Notes: generated from the letters alone by a model not told the origin. Counted from the first letter of the stretch, positions 41,801 through 51,370 are shown. The stretch: 64,000 nt of DNA from Leucobacter weissii (GCF_017565745.1 NZ_JAGDYM010000013.1:62001-126000); one strand, 5' to 3'. A program made the numbers and translations.

Positions 41801-42342
41801 GGCTTCGGCACGCGCAGCATGCGGAACTGGAAGGCGCGCATCGCCGCGTACCAGCGCGACCCGGACTGCACCTTGTCGGCGCCGAACTTGTCGGAGAGCT
41901 TCTTCCTGAGGCGCAGACCGAGGAAGATGGCGTCGATGATCGAGATCCCGAGATACAGCCAGATGGCGAGCATGCTGGCGATCTGCCACTGGGCGGGGAG
42001 GAAAGTCATGAGGAGCACGACGAGCATCACCGGGATGAGGAACTCGCCGACGCTGAACCTGGCGTCCACGTAATCGCGGATGTAGCGGCGCTGGGGGCCC
42101 TTGTCGCGGGCGGTCAGGTAGCGCTCATCGCCCTGCATCATGCCGACGCGGGCCCGCTCCCTGGTCTCGGCCATCTTGACCCGCTGCGCCTTCTTCGCCG
42201 ATCTGTCGAGGTTGCCCCCCACGAGGGGCTGCGCCTTCGCCGCCTGCGCCTCCTTGCGGGAGGGCGTCGGGCGGCCCTTCCCCACGGGTCCGTTGCTCGG
42301 CTCGTCCTGCTCGGCCGGTTCGGCGGCGCGATCCTTCGCCAC
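41770..42342 (-). CDS. DUF3043 family membrane protein
   Basis: A 190-residue protein with a charged N-terminal half (many Lys/Arg, GKGRPTPSRKEAQAAKA, a DUF3043 hallmark) and two membrane helices (about 100-120 and 122-142), then a basic tail. The family is found in actinobacteria and has no known function. Its 3' end overlaps pyrD by 31 bases on the other strand. It is divergent from the erpA-like gene. Confidence 0.88.
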   Translation of the reverse strand: MAKDRAAEPAEQDEPSNGPVGKGRPTPSRKEAQAAKAQPLVGGNLDRSAKKAQRVKMAETRERARVGMMQGDERYLTARDKGPQRRYIRDYVDARFSVGEFLIPVMLVVLLMTFLPAQWQIASMLAIWLYLGISIIDAIFLGLRLRKKLSDKFGADKVQSGSRWYAAMRAFQFRMLRVPKPQVKRLQFPE

Positions 42343-42438
42343 ACTGTTCCTCTCGTCGTTCGCCCGCGGCTTCGCGGGCCGGTGAAGTCGGTTTCCAGTA
42401 GCCTACCGGCCCGGCCCGCCCTCTTCAGACTCTCGGCG

Positions 42439-42444
42439 TAGAAT
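42439..42444 (+). promoter_or_regulatory. Possible -10 box of the erpA-like gene
   Basis: TAGAAT about 30 bases before the ATG at 42475. Confidence 0.5.
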
Positions 42445-42474
42445 CATGGGAGGAGTCGACAGCGAGGAGTTGCC

Positions 42475-42828
42475 ATGAGCACCACCATGACCGAAACACC
42501 CGCGCACCAGGTGGGATTGACCGATGGAGCTCGGGACAAGGTCCACCAGCTTCTCACGCAGGAGGGCCGCGACGACCTCCGGCTGAGGATCGCCGTGCAG
42601 CCCGGAGGCTGCTCGGGGCTCATCTATCAGCTGTTCTTCGACGAGCGGCTGCTCGAGAACGACGCGGTCGTGGAGTTCGGGGGAGTGGAGGTGATCGTGG
42701 ACCAGATGAGCATCCCCTACCTCAACGGGGCGACCATCGACTTCTCGGACACCATCGAGAAGCAGGGCTTCACGATCGACAATCCCAACGCCCAGGGCAG
42801 CTGCGCCTGCGGCGACAGTTTCAGCTGA
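42475..42828 (+). CDS. erpA: HesB/ErpA-type iron-sulfur insertion protein
   Basis: A 117-residue A-type carrier of the HesB/IscA/ErpA family. The three cluster-binding cysteines are Cys46 (QPGGCSG), Cys110 and Cys112 (GSCACGDSF). It would deliver Fe-S clusters to apoproteins. The position just before the cytochrome oxidase and Rieske genes is conserved in actinobacteria (mycobacterial Rv2204c). GAGGAG precedes the ATG. The gene symbol rests on family and position only. Confidence 0.88.
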   Translation: MSTTMTETPAHQVGLTDGARDKVHQLLTQEGRDDLRLRIAVQPGGCSGLIYQLFFDERLLENDAVVEFGGVEVIVDQMSIPYLNGATIDFSDTIEKQGFTIDNPNAQGSCACGDSFS

Positions 42829-42895
42829 CCCGGCGCGTTTCCGCAGGATTCTGCGCGACTTCGGGCGTGTGTTCAGTAAACCTCCAGCTTCGCGC

Positions 42896-42901
42896 TAAGC
42901 T
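42896..42901 (+). promoter_or_regulatory. -10 box of ctaC
   Basis: TAAGCT with six bases to an in-frame GTG at 42908 and 63 bases to the GTG at 42965. It fits either a leaderless start or a short leader. Confidence 0.5.
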
Positions 42902-42964
42902 AACTGTGTGACGTCATCCGGGCCCGCCGAGCGGGTCGGGAAGCAAGATCTCGAAAGGTGTGCG

Positions 42965-43819
42965 GTGCGTTCCACTCGTCGAATGAAATGGGTCGCGGTC
43001 TCGGCCGCGTTGACGGCAACGCTGATCCTGGCGGGTTGCTCGGCAGAGCAGCAGCGGGGCTTCCTGCCCGAGGGATCGACCGACGCGACCAACCACACGC
43101 CCGGCATCACCAGCCTCTGGGTGAACTCCTGGATCGTCCTGCTGGCCGTGGGCCTGCTCGTCTGGGGCCTCATCATCTGGGCGGCCATCGCCTACCGCCG
43201 GCGCAAGGGCCAGACCGGCCTCCCGGTGCAGCTGCGCTACAACATGCCGATCGAGACCTTCTTCACCGTCGTGCCGGTCATCCTGGTCATCGGCTTCTTC
43301 GCCTTCACCGCGCAGGAGCAGTCGAAGATCGAGGCCCGCTACGACGAGCCGGACAACGTGGTCGAGGTCTGGGGCAAGCGCTGGGCCTGGGACTTCAACT
43401 ACGTCAGCGATGACCGCTACTTCCAGAGCGTGCAGGTGCAGATCGACGGCGAGGGCAACCCCATCGAGAGCACCATGCCGGTCCTCTACCTCCCCGTCGG
43501 CAAGACCACCGAGGTCCGCCTCGAGAGCCGCGATGTGATCCACTCGTTCTGGATCGTCGAGTTCCTCCAGAAGAAGGACATGATCCCGGGGCAGACCAAC
43601 TACATGTCGTTCACGCCCGAGCGCACCGGATCCTTCATGGGGAAGTGCGCCGAGCTCTGCGGCGAGTACCACTCGGGCATGCTCTTCGAGGTCGAAGTGC
43701 TCGAGCAGGCGGAGTACGACGCGAAGATGGCGGAGCTCGAGCAGGGCCAGGTCGGGCCGGAGTACAACCCGCTCCAGGATCAGTATTTCGGCGACGAAGC
43801 CAAGGCCGAGAACGAGTAA
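42965..43819 (+). CDS. ctaC: Cytochrome c oxidase subunit II
   Basis: A 284-residue lipoprotein subunit of the aa3 oxidase. A signal peptide ends in LILAGC with lipidated Cys25, two membrane helices follow (about 48-75 and 95-115), then the CuA cupredoxin domain with CAELCGEYH (Cys228, Cys232, His236) and HSFWI. CuA takes electrons from the QcrC cytochrome. I prefer the GTG at 42965 because GAAAGG lies six bases before it and the signal peptide is then of normal length; the GTG at 42908 sits six bases after TAAGCT and may give a leaderless longer form. Confidence 0.92.
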   Translation: MRSTRRMKWVAVSAALTATLILAGCSAEQQRGFLPEGSTDATNHTPGITSLWVNSWIVLLAVGLLVWGLIIWAAIAYRRRKGQTGLPVQLRYNMPIETFFTVVPVILVIGFFAFTAQEQSKIEARYDEPDNVVEVWGKRWAWDFNYVSDDRYFQSVQVQIDGEGNPIESTMPVLYLPVGKTTEVRLESRDVIHSFWIVEFLQKKDMIPGQTNYMSFTPERTGSFMGKCAELCGEYHSGMLFEVEVLEQAEYDAKMAELEQGQVGPEYNPLQDQYFGDEAKAENE

Positions 43820-43837
43820 CCGAGGAAAGAAGCGAAA

Positions 43838-45487
43838 ATGAAGAAGGGCAATGTGATCGTCTCGTGGATCACCTCCACGGACCACAAGGTCATCGGGTAC
43901 ATGTACCTGATCAGCTCGTTCGTCTGGTTCCTCATCGGCGGTCTGATGGCGCTCATCATCCGGGCGCAGCTGTTCGCCCCCGGGCTCGAGGTGGTCGCCA
44001 CCCGCGAGCAGTACAACCAGCTGTTCACCATGCACGGCACCATCATGCTGCTGATGTTCGCCACGCCGCTCTTCGCCGGCTTCGCGAATGTGCTCATGCC
44101 GCTGCAGATCGGCGCCCCCGACGTCGCGTTCCCGCGTCTGAACGCCTTCGCCTTCTGGCTCTACACCTTCGGATCGCTCATCGCGGTCGGCGGCTTCCTC
44201 ACGCCGCAGGGAGCGGCCTCCTTCGGATGGTTCGCCTACGCGCCCTTGAGCGACATCCAGTTCTCGCCGGGCGTCGGCGGCAACCTGTGGATCCTCGGCC
44301 TCGGCATCGGCGGCTTCGGCACGATCATGGGCGGCGTGAACTTCATCACCACCATCATCACGATGCGCGCGCCCGGCATGACCATGTGGCGCATGTCGGT
44401 GTTCACCTGGAACACGCTCGTCACGTCCGTCCTCGTCATCCTCGTGTTCCCGGTGCTCGCCGCGGCCTTCTTCGCCTTGGCCGCCGACCGCATCTTCGGT
44501 GCCCACATCTTCAACGGCGAGGGCGGAGCCATACTCTGGCAGCACCTCTTCTGGTTCTTCGGGCACCCGGAGGTGTACATCATCGCGCTGCCGTTCTTCG
44601 GCATCGTCTCCGAAGTGTTCCCGGTGTTCAGCAGGAAGCCCATCTTCGGATACAAGACGCTGATCTACGCGACGATCGCGATCGCCGCCCTCTCGATGAC
44701 GGTGTGGGCGCACCACATGTACGTGACCGGGTCGGTGCTGCTGCCGTTCTTCGCCCTGATGACCATGCTGATCGCGGTGCCCACCGGCGTGAAGATCTTC
44801 AACTGGCTGGGAACCATGTGGCGGGGATCGATCACCTTCGAGACCCCGATGCTCTGGGCGCTCGGCTTCCTCGTGTCCTTCGTGTTCGGCGGCCTGACGG
44901 GTGTCATCCTCGCGTCTCCGGCGCTCGACTTCCACCTGAGCGACACCTACTTCGTGGTCGCGCACTTCCACTACGTGATCTTCGGCACCGTGGTGTTCGC
45001 GATGTTCTCGGGCTTCTACTTCTGGTGGCCCAAGTGGACGGGCAGGATGCTCGACGAGCGCCTCGGGAAGATCCACTTCTGGGTGCTGTTCATCGGCTTC
45101 CACATGACCTTCCTCGTGCAGCACTGGATGGGCGTGATGGCCATGCCGCGCCGCTACTACACCTACCTCCCGAGCGACGGCGTGACCTGGATGAACCAGC
45201 TCTCGACTGTCGGCGCCATGATCCTCGGCGTCTCGATGATCCCCTTCCTGCTCAACGTGTATCTGACGGCGCGTCGCGCTCCGAAGGTGACCGTGAACGA
45301 TCCCTGGGGATTCGGCCGCTCGCTCGAGTGGGCCACCTCCTGCCCGCCGCCCCGGCACAACTTCACCTCCATCCCGCGCATCCGCTCGGAGTCCCCCGCC
45401 TTCGACCTCAACCACCCCGAGGTCAGCGGTGTCGAGCAGCCCGTTCCCGCACCGAGCCCCGAGGCCGAGCTCGGCCAGCGGGCGTAG
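43838..45487 (+). CDS. ctaD: Cytochrome c oxidase subunit I
   Basis: A 549-residue subunit with 12 membrane helices, carrying haem a and the haem a3-CuB centre where O2 is reduced. Visible: FTMHGTIM (haem a His), [10 protein letters not shown] (CuB His and the crosslinked Tyr), WAHHMYV (two CuB His) and HFHYVIFGT (haem a3 and haem a His). The C-terminal 40 residues are a polar cytoplasmic tail. AGGAAAGAAG is the ribosome site. It is 18 bases from ctaC. Confidence 0.96.
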   Translation: MKKGNVIVSWITSTDHKVIGYMYLISSFVWFLIGGLMALIIRAQLFAPGLEVVATREQYNQLFTMHGTIMLLMFATPLFAGFANVLMPLQIGAPDVAFPRLNAFAFWLYTFGSLIAVGGFLTPQGAASFGWFAYAPLSDIQFSPGVGGNLWILGLGIGGFGTIMGGVNFITTIITMRAPGMTMWRMSVFTWNTLVTSVLVILVFPVLAAAFFALAADRIFGAHIFNGEGGAILWQHLFWFFGHPEVYIIALPFFGIVSEVFPVFSRKPIFGYKTLIYATIAIAALSMTVWAHHMYVTGSVLLPFFALMTMLIAVPTGVKIFNWLGTMWRGSITFETPMLWALGFLVSFVFGGLTGVILASPALDFHLSDTYFVVAHFHYVIFGTVVFAMFSGFYFWWPKWTGRMLDERLGKIHFWVLFIGFHMTFLVQHWMGVMAMPRRYYTYLPSDGVTWMNQLSTVGAMILGVSMIPFLLNVYLTARRAPKVTVNDPWGFGRSLEWATSCPPPRHNFTSIPRIRSESPAFDLNHPEVSGVEQPVPAPSPEAELGQRA

Positions 45488-45508
45488 CGAGCGAAAGGTA
45501 CTGAAAAC

Positions 45509-45931
45509 ATGAAGTCCAGCATCGTCATCTTCGGCTTGCTCACCGCCTACTTCCTGCTGATCGGAACGATCTACACCCTCTGGAACCTCGGCCTGCACGG
45601 CCGGATCGAGTGGGCCGGGTCGACCGCGATCCTGCTCTCCGCGGGACTCACCGGCTTCATCGCCTCCTACCTCGTGCTCGTGCATCGCAAGCAGGGCGGA
45701 GAGCTGGTCGAGGACACGCTGGACAGCGACATCGACGACGGGGATCCCGAGATCGGCGAGTTCAGCCCCTGGAGCTGGTGGCCCCTCGTGCTGGCCTTCG
45801 GCGCCTCGCTGGTCGTTCTCGGCCTCTGCATCGGCAACGGGTTCTGGCTCACCTTCCTGGCGTTGCCGCTCGTCCCCGTCGCGGTCGTCGGGTGGATCTA
45901 CGAGTACTACCGCGGCCACTTCGCCCGCTGA
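45509..45931 (+). CDS. ctaF: Cytochrome c oxidase subunit IV, actinobacterial type
   Basis: A 140-residue protein with four membrane helices. It is the actinobacterial CtaF family, an extra subunit of the oxidase in the bcc-aa3 supercomplex. The stretch DDGDPEIGEFSPWSWWPLVL, with acidic residues before the third helix, is the best conserved part. It follows ctaD after 21 bases with GAAAGG before the ATG. Confidence 0.93.
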   Translation: MKSSIVIFGLLTAYFLLIGTIYTLWNLGLHGRIEWAGSTAILLSAGLTGFIASYLVLVHRKQGGELVEDTLDSDIDDGDPEIGEFSPWSWWPLVLAFGASLVVLGLCIGNGFWLTFLALPLVPVAVVGWIYEYYRGHFAR

Positions 45932-45948
45932 GCAGGATCCCAGCACTC

Positions 45949-46392
45949 GTGAGCGTGACGATTCGCCGAGGCCAGCCCGAGGATGCGGGAGCCCTGTTCA
46001 GCCTCGCGCGCCAGTATCAGACCGGGCGCGAGGTGATCGGGCGCGACGAGTTCTCGATCGCCCTCGACAATGTGCTGCGGCACCGCGACCAGGAGACCAA
46101 CGTGCTCTTCGTCGCCGAGGTCGACGGGCGCGTGCTCGGCTACTCCCTGCTCACGGTGTCCCGCCTGCTCCACGCACCCGGCCTGACCGCGCACCTCCAG
46201 GAGATCGTGGTCGACGAGACGGCTCGCGGCGACGGCATCGGCGATCGCCTGATGCAGGCCAACGAGCACTACTGCATGGGGCGCGGCGTACGACAGCTCT
46301 CGGCTTCGACGGCGCGCATCGGTTCCTTCTACAACCACCGTGGCTTCGAGGCGGTCGGCGAGCACTACCGGAAGCTTCTCGACCTCCGCTGA
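45949..46392 (+). CDS. GNAT-family N-acetyltransferase
   Basis: A 147-residue acetyl-CoA-dependent acyltransferase. The acetyl-CoA site is LQEIVVDETARGDGIGDRLM (V/I-x-x-x-x-R/Q-x-x-G-x-G/A), and FYNHRGFEAVGEHYRK is the typical C-terminal part. Substrate unknown. GTG at 45949 is 17 bases after ctaF, so it may be read through from the oxidase operon. A GTG at 45955 is an alternative start. Confidence 0.82.
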   Translation: MSVTIRRGQPEDAGALFSLARQYQTGREVIGRDEFSIALDNVLRHRDQETNVLFVAEVDGRVLGYSLLTVSRLLHAPGLTAHLQEIVVDETARGDGIGDRLMQANEHYCMGRGVRQLSASTARIGSFYNHRGFEAVGEHYRKLLDLR

Positions 46393-46404
46393 CGGGCATG
46401 CACC

Positions 46405-46851
46405 ATGTCAGCCGAAGGAACCGCTCCGGCCTCGCCACCCCGCCGATCCCGGCGACGTCCCGGCGAGAACCGGGAGCGCCTCATCGAAGCCGGGATCGCC
46501 GAGTTCGCGCGACTCGGCTATCGCGGCGCCTCCACCGTCGTCATCGCCGAGCGCGCTGAGGTCCCCCAACCGCACGTCTACGCGAGCTTCCGCACCAAAC
46601 GCGAGCTCTTCCTCGCATGTGTGGACCGCATCGCCCGCGAGTCGCTCGACGCGGCCGCATCGGATGAGACGCGTGCGCTCGTCTCGGCTTTTCTCCTGCA
46701 GTCCGTCGCCTCACGGCACGATGCGGAGGTGGGGGAGGAGGTCTTCGACCGGCTGCTGAGCCCCCTTCTGGATGGGCTGGGTCCGGCAGAGCTCTCGGAC
46801 CGGATCGGACGGGCCGCGATCGCGCGCATGGGCTTTCGCCCATCGGGCTGA
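46405..46851 (+). CDS. Short TetR-family regulator
   Basis: A 148-residue protein. Residues 17-75 form a TetR helix-turn-helix (RLIEAGIAEFARLGYRGAST, VPQPHVYASFRTKRELFLA). The C-terminal ligand domain is only about 70 residues, while typical TetR proteins have about 190-210 in total, so it may be a shortened or divergent member. It follows the GNAT gene after 12 bases; the two may be a pair. Weak ribosome site. Target unknown. Confidence 0.75.
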   Translation: MSAEGTAPASPPRRSRRRPGENRERLIEAGIAEFARLGYRGASTVVIAERAEVPQPHVYASFRTKRELFLACVDRIARESLDAAASDETRALVSAFLLQSVASRHDAEVGEEVFDRLLSPLLDGLGPAELSDRIGRAAIARMGFRPSG

Positions 46852-46936
46852 GTCCCGCGGCCCGGCAGGACGCATATTCTCGGAACGGTCTCGGCACGAT
46901 CATCCGTCTAGCCCGAACGGTGTCTTTCCGCCGAAA

Positions 46937-46980
46937 CGACTGCGCTCCCGCCCCGGAAGACCCGGGCGGGAGCGCAGTCG
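46937..46980. terminator. Strong terminator between TetR and qcrB
   Basis: A perfect 17-base stem, CGACTGCGCTCCCGCCC (46937-46953) and GGGCGGGAGCGCAGTCG (46964-46980), with a ten-base loop. Read on the minus strand it is followed by TTTC, so it mainly ends the ctaE-qcrCAB transcript. Confidence 0.75.
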
Positions 46981-46996
46981 AAGGGAATCGTCGGGG

Positions 46997-48610
46997 TCAG
47001 TGCCCCTCGTGGGCGGAGCGTTCGATCTCTCCCTGCGTCGGCGGCACGATGCGGTCCTGGAAGAACCACCGGCTGATGCCGGCCCGCACTCGCTTGCCGA
47101 ACGAGATCCTGCCCTCGTCGTTCGGCCGGAGCATGAGCGGCTCGTAGTCGTGGTAGCTGACCAGCTCCCAGCGCTCGTAGTCGGTCACCGGCTTGTGCAC
47201 CTCGACGAACTCGCCGCCGGGGAGCCGGACGATGCGCCCGGACTCGTAGCCGTGCAGGGCGATCGAGCGGTCCTTCTTCTGAAGCCCCAGGCAGATCCGC
47301 TTGGTCACGATGAAGGCGATGATCGGACCGAGGATCAGCAGCGCCTGGAGCGCGTGGATGACGCCCTCCATGGCGAGCTGGAAGTGCGTGGCCATCAGGT
47401 CGGAGGAGGCTCCAGCCCACATGACCGCGTAGAAGGTGACGCCGGCGGCGCCGATCGCGGTGCGGGTCGGGGCGTTGCGCGGACGGTCGAGGATGTGGTG
47501 CTCGCGCTTGTCTCCGGTCACCCAGGCCTCGATGAAGGGGTAGACCGCCACCGTGACGATGAAGCCTCCCATGATGATGATGGGGACGAGCATGTTCCAG
47601 GACCACGTGTAGCCGAACCACTCGGTCTCCCATCCCGGCGGGATGAGTCGGAGCATGCCGTCAGCGAATCCGATGTACCAGTCGGGCTGGGTGCCGGCGG
47701 AGACGGGGGAGGGGTCGTAGGGACCGTAGTTCCAGATCGGGTTGATGCCCACGAATGAGGCGATCAGGACGATCACGCCGAAGACGATGAAGAAGAAGCC
47801 GCCCGCCTTCGCCGCGTAGACCGGCAGCACCGGATAGCCGACCACGTTCTGCTGGGTCTTGCCCGGCCCGGGGTACTGCGTGTGCTTGTGGATCACCACG
47901 AAGGCGAGGTGCAGGGCGACGAAGAGGATGACGAGCGCCGGCAGCACCATGATGTGCAGCATGTAGAGCCGGCCGACGATGTCGACACCGGGGAACTCTC
48001 CTCCGAAGAAGAAGAAGGAGAGATAGGTGCCGATCACGGGGAAGGCCTTGATCAGTCCGTCGATGATGCGGAGGCCGTTGCCGGAGAGCACGTCGTCGGG
48101 GAGGGAGTAGCCGGTGAAGCCCTCCGCCATCGCGAGGATGAAGAGCACGAAGCCGATGACCCAGTTCAGCTCGCGGGGCTTGCGGAAGGCCCCCGTGAAG
48201 AAGACGCGCAGCATGTGCAGGCCGATGGCCGCGACGAACAGCAGCGCGGCCCAGTGGTGCACGTGGCGCATCAGGAGTCCGCCGCGCACGGAGAAGGAGA
48301 TGTCGAGCGTCGACGCCATCGCGCCGGACATCTCGATGCCCTTCATCGGCACGTAGGGTCCCGTATAGGTCGTCTCGATCATCGTGGCCTGGAAGAACAG
48401 CGTGAGGAAGGTGCCGGACAGCAGGATCACGATGAAGCTGTAGAGCGCGACCTCGCCGAGGAGGAACGACCAGTGGTCGGGGAAGACCTTGCGTCCGAAT
48501 TCCTTGACTGCGACGCCGATCTTGGTGCGTTCGTCGAGGTAGTTCGCGGCGGCCGAGGTGAATCGGCTCGAGCCGCTCTTGGACTCGGAGTTCGTGGTGG
48601 TGGTGCTCAC
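46997..48610 (-). CDS. qcrB: Cytochrome bc1 subunit QcrB
   Basis: A 537-residue cytochrome b of the menaquinol:cytochrome c reductase. Eight or nine helices; the haem-binding His pairs are in LLMRHVHHWAALLFVAAIGLH and LHIMVLPALVILFVALHLAF; the QoN motif is GYSLPDDV and the Qp site PIWNYGPYDP. The C-terminal 120 residues are a hydrophilic tail typical of actinobacteria. The GTG start overlaps the qcrA stop (GTGA). This subunit is the target of Q203-type inhibitors in mycobacteria. Confidence 0.95.
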   Translation of the reverse strand: MSTTTTNSESKSGSSRFTSAAANYLDERTKIGVAVKEFGRKVFPDHWSFLLGEVALYSFIVILLSGTFLTLFFQATMIETTYTGPYVPMKGIEMSGAMASTLDISFSVRGGLLMRHVHHWAALLFVAAIGLHMLRVFFTGAFRKPRELNWVIGFVLFILAMAEGFTGYSLPDDVLSGNGLRIIDGLIKAFPVIGTYLSFFFFGGEFPGVDIVGRLYMLHIMVLPALVILFVALHLAFVVIHKHTQYPGPGKTQQNVVGYPVLPVYAAKAGGFFFIVFGVIVLIASFVGINPIWNYGPYDPSPVSAGTQPDWYIGFADGMLRLIPPGWETEWFGYTWSWNMLVPIIIMGGFIVTVAVYPFIEAWVTGDKREHHILDRPRNAPTRTAIGAAGVTFYAVMWAGASSDLMATHFQLAMEGVIHALQALLILGPIIAFIVTKRICLGLQKKDRSIALHGYESGRIVRLPGGEFVEVHKPVTDYERWELVSYHDYEPLMLRPNDEGRISFGKRVRAGISRWFFQDRIVPPTQGEIERSAHEGH

Positions 48611-49686
48611 TTGAGGCGCTCCCAGAAGCTCGGGCCGACAGGTTCGGTGAAGTCGCTTTGAGCGATCAGGTATCCCTCGTCGTCCACGGTGATGGGGAGC
48701 TGGGGGAGCGGGCGCTTGGCCGGCCCGAAGATGACCTTCGCCTGATCGGTGACGTCGAACTGCGACTGATGGCAGGGGCAGAGCAGGTGGTGGGTGTGCT
48801 GCTCGTAGAGGGCGACGGGGCACCCGACGTGGGTGCAGACCTTGGAGTAGGCCACGATGCCGTCGTAGGACCAGTCCTTGCGGCCCTCGGGCTCCTTGAG
48901 CTCGCTGGGATCGAGGCGCATGAGCAGGACGATGGCCTTGGCCTTCTCGTCGAGCACGTGAGTCGCCTGATCGAGATTCTCGGGCACGACGTGGAAGACC
49001 GAGCCGATGGTCACGTCGGCCGCGCGGATGGCGCCGCCGACGCCGTGACCGCCCGTGTCGCGGGCGAGCCTGATGCCGGTGTCCCACATCGTGTGCTTCA
49101 GGAGGGTGACGGGGTCCTGATCCTGGGGAGCCAGGCCGCGGAGGAGGGTGATCCCGGGAAGGGGGAAGGCGATGAGCGCGCCGATCAGGCTGTTGCGGAC
49201 CAGCGTGCGGCGGGTGAAGCCGGACTCCTTGTCCGCCACTTCGAACACCTCGACCGCGGCCTCCCGCGTCGGCGTATCGCTGGGAACCGGGTGCCGCTCG
49301 TCGATCGACTCGTGATCCGCCATGAGGGCCTTGCCCCAGTGGACCGCGCCGATGCCGATCGCCAGCAGCGCGAGGGTCATCCCCACGCCGACGAACATGG
49401 TGTGGAGACGGATGGCCATGAGGTCGCCGGTCTCGATCGGGAAGAACATGTAGGCGAGGACCGCGCCGAGGCTGCCCACGATCGAGAGGTAGAAGAGCGT
49501 GTACACGACGCGCTCGGCGCTCTTGCTCTTCTTCTCATCGAGATCGGTGACGCGCTCGCGGTGCGGCGGAAGACCCGGGTTCTGCACGGCGTCGGACGAG
49601 ATCACCGCTGTTCCGGCGGGTGCCTCGTCGCCGGCGTGGCCCTGGGTCGCGAGAGCGCCCGCGCTCTCCTTCGCTTCCTCTGCCAT
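48607..49686 (-). CDS. qcrA: Cytochrome bc1 Rieske iron-sulfur subunit QcrA
   Basis: A 359-residue subunit with three N-terminal membrane helices (actinobacterial type, about 65-85, 100-120 and 175-195) and a C-terminal Rieske [2Fe-2S] domain with CTHVGC and CPCHQS. It moves electrons from menaquinol to the QcrC haems. The ATG at 49686 is preceded by AAGGAG; the longer open frame upstream has no support. The 50-base gap to qcrC holds no terminator. Confidence 0.95.
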   Translation of the reverse strand: MAEEAKESAGALATQGHAGDEAPAGTAVISSDAVQNPGLPPHRERVTDLDEKKSKSAERVVYTLFYLSIVGSLGAVLAYMFFPIETGDLMAIRLHTMFVGVGMTLALLAIGIGAVHWGKALMADHESIDERHPVPSDTPTREAAVEVFEVADKESGFTRRTLVRNSLIGALIAFPLPGITLLRGLAPQDQDPVTLLKHTMWDTGIRLARDTGGHGVGGAIRAADVTIGSVFHVVPENLDQATHVLDEKAKAIVLLMRLDPSELKEPEGRKDWSYDGIVAYSKVCTHVGCPVALYEQHTHHLLCPCHQSQFDVTDQAKVIFGPAKRPLPQLPITVDDEGYLIAQSDFTEPVGPSFWERLK

Positions 49687-49736
49687 TTTGCTCCTTGATT
49701 CCAGAATGTGCGTGTACGTCTGCGTGCCGATGCCGA

Positions 49737-50558
49737 CTAGTTCGACTTGGCGGTCACCCAGACCGTGAGTCCGACGATGAACCCGAGACCGATCAGCCAG
49801 ATGAAGAGGCCCTCGGCCACGGGCCCGATCGAGCCGAGCGTCAGCCCGCCGACGGCGGGCTGCTCCTCGATGAACTTGAGGTAGCTGATGATGTCCGCCT
49901 TCTCCTGGGGGGAGATGTTCGCGTCGCTGAACACCGGCATGTTCTGAGGTCCGGTAACCATCGCCTCGTAGACGTGGGACGCCCCCACGCCGATGAGGCC
50001 CGGGGCGAACTTGCCCTCGGTCAGCGCGCCGCCGGCGGCTGCGACGTTGTGGCACATCGCGCAGTTGATGCGGAAGAGCGTCGCTCCGTTGGCGACGTCG
50101 CCGTCGCCCTGCAGGTACTGGGCCTCGGGAAGCGCCGGCCCGGGGGCGAGCGAGGCGATGTAGGCCGCGATCTGCAGCGTCTGCTCCTCGGTGAACTGCG
50201 CCGGGCGGACGAGGCCCTGCGGCCCCTGGAACGCCAGGGGCATGCGTCCGGTGCCCACCTGGAAGTGCACGGACGCGGCTCCCGAACCGATCAGGGAGGG
50301 CCCGGAGTACTTGCCGCTCTCGCCCTCGGGCACGCCCTCGGCATCGATGCCGTGGCAGGTGGCGCAGTTGGCGCCGAAGAGCTTCTCTCCCGCCTCGATG
50401 GTCGCGGGGGACTCCATGTCGACCTCTGCGGTCGCGGAGGTCTGCGTGAAGCCGGCGTAGGCGCCTCCGGTGACGAGGAGCCCCACGGCGACCAGGGCGA
50501 CCGTTGCGAGAGGGTGGCGACGACCGGACCGGCGGATATTCTTCTTGGCGCGAGCCAT
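49737..50558 (-). CDS. qcrC: Dihaem cytochrome c subunit QcrC
   Basis: A 273-residue subunit with an N-terminal membrane anchor (about 15-35), two cytochrome c domains (haem sites CATCH and CAMCH) and a C-terminal helix. It passes electrons straight to CuA of CtaC without a free cytochrome c. The ATG at 50558 follows GAGGAG; an in-frame ATG at 50591 would overlap ctaE and leave the ribosome site inside the gene, so it is less likely. Confidence 0.95.
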   Translation of the reverse strand: MARAKKNIRRSGRRHPLATVALVAVGLLVTGGAYAGFTQTSATAEVDMESPATIEAGEKLFGANCATCHGIDAEGVPEGESGKYSGPSLIGSGAASVHFQVGTGRMPLAFQGPQGLVRPAQFTEEQTLQIAAYIASLAPGPALPEAQYLQGDGDVANGATLFRINCAMCHNVAAAGGALTEGKFAPGLIGVGASHVYEAMVTGPQNMPVFSDANISPQEKADIISYLKFIEEQPAVGGLTLGSIGPVAEGLFIWLIGLGFIVGLTVWVTAKSN

Positions 50559-50577
50559 GTTGTCGGTACTCCTCAGG

Positions 50578-51207
50578 CTATTTGACGACATAGATGACGA
50601 TGAACAGGGCGATCCACACGATGTCGACGAAGTGCCAGTAGTAGGACACGACGACCGCCGAGGTCTCTTCCTTGCGGGTGAAGTTCTTCACCGCGTAGAT
50701 CCTGCCGATCACCAGCAGGAAGGCGACCAGGCCGAGCGACACGTGGATGCCGTGGAAACCCGTGGTCAGGTAGAACGCGGATCCGTAGGGATCCGATCCG
50801 AGCGTGATCCCCTCCGAGACGAACGTCGCATACTCCCAGGCCTGGCCGGCGACGAAGACCGCGCCCATGAAGAACGTCAGGTAGAACCACTCGACGGCGC
50901 CCCACTTGCTGGGGCTGCCTCCGGTCGCCCGGGGCTGCATCCGCTCGGCGGCGAAGACGCCCGCCTGGCAGGTGAAGGAGGAGGCGACGAGGATCAGGGT
51001 GTTGATCAGCGCGAAGGTGAAGTTGTGCTTCTCCGTCTGCTCGACCCAGAGCTCCGGGTTCATGGCGCGCAGGGTGAAGTAGATGGCGAACAGGCCCGCG
51101 AAGAACATCACCTCGCTGCCCAGCCAGACGATGGTGCCGACCGCGACGAGGTTCGGGCGTTTCACCGTGGGCGCAGCGGACTTCGTATTCATGGTGGTTG
51201 TCGTCAC
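50578..51207 (-). CDS. ctaE: Cytochrome c oxidase subunit III
   Basis: A 209-residue subunit with five helices. Typical parts are [30 protein letters not shown] and [11 protein letters not shown] at the C-terminus. It is the first gene of ctaE-qcrC-qcrA-qcrB, the standard actinobacterial order. I keep the GTG at 51207, six bases after TAACAT (leaderless); an ATG at 51192 is possible but is further from GAGAGG. Confidence 0.94.
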   Translation of the reverse strand: MTTTTMNTKSAAPTVKRPNLVAVGTIVWLGSEVMFFAGLFAIYFTLRAMNPELWVEQTEKHNFTFALINTLILVASSFTCQAGVFAAERMQPRATGGSPSKWGAVEWFYLTFFMGAVFVAGQAWEYATFVSEGITLGSDPYGSAFYLTTGFHGIHVSLGLVAFLLVIGRIYAVKNFTRKEETSAVVVSYYWHFVDIVWIALFIVIYVVK

Positions 51208-51213
51208 CCTCTC

Positions 51214-51219
51214 ATGTTA
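51214..51219 (-). promoter_or_regulatory. -10 box of the ctaE-qcrCAB operon
   Basis: TAACAT on the minus strand, six bases before the GTG at 51207. Confidence 0.5.
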
Positions 51220-51364
51220 GCTGAAAGTTTGGTGTGCGTATTTCACTCGCCGCGGCGCGCCGGGGGTTCCCGAACGTTCCCGATCCAGCCTACCGCTTCC
51301 AGGAGTCCCGGAAGTCCGCGGCTCTCCGCAGCGCCGGTGCCGCGACCGATCCTGCACGACCTCA

Positions 51365-51370
51365 TAAACT
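51365..51370 (+). promoter_or_regulatory. -10 box of trpD
   Basis: TAAACT, six bases before the trpD ATG; leaderless transcript likely. Confidence 0.6.

Noticed and set aside
42914..45946. 1010-codon frame opposite ctaC-ctaD-ctaF
   Set aside because: Its composition (many His, Asp, Glu, Arg) is the complement of membrane protein codons; the cta genes are certain.
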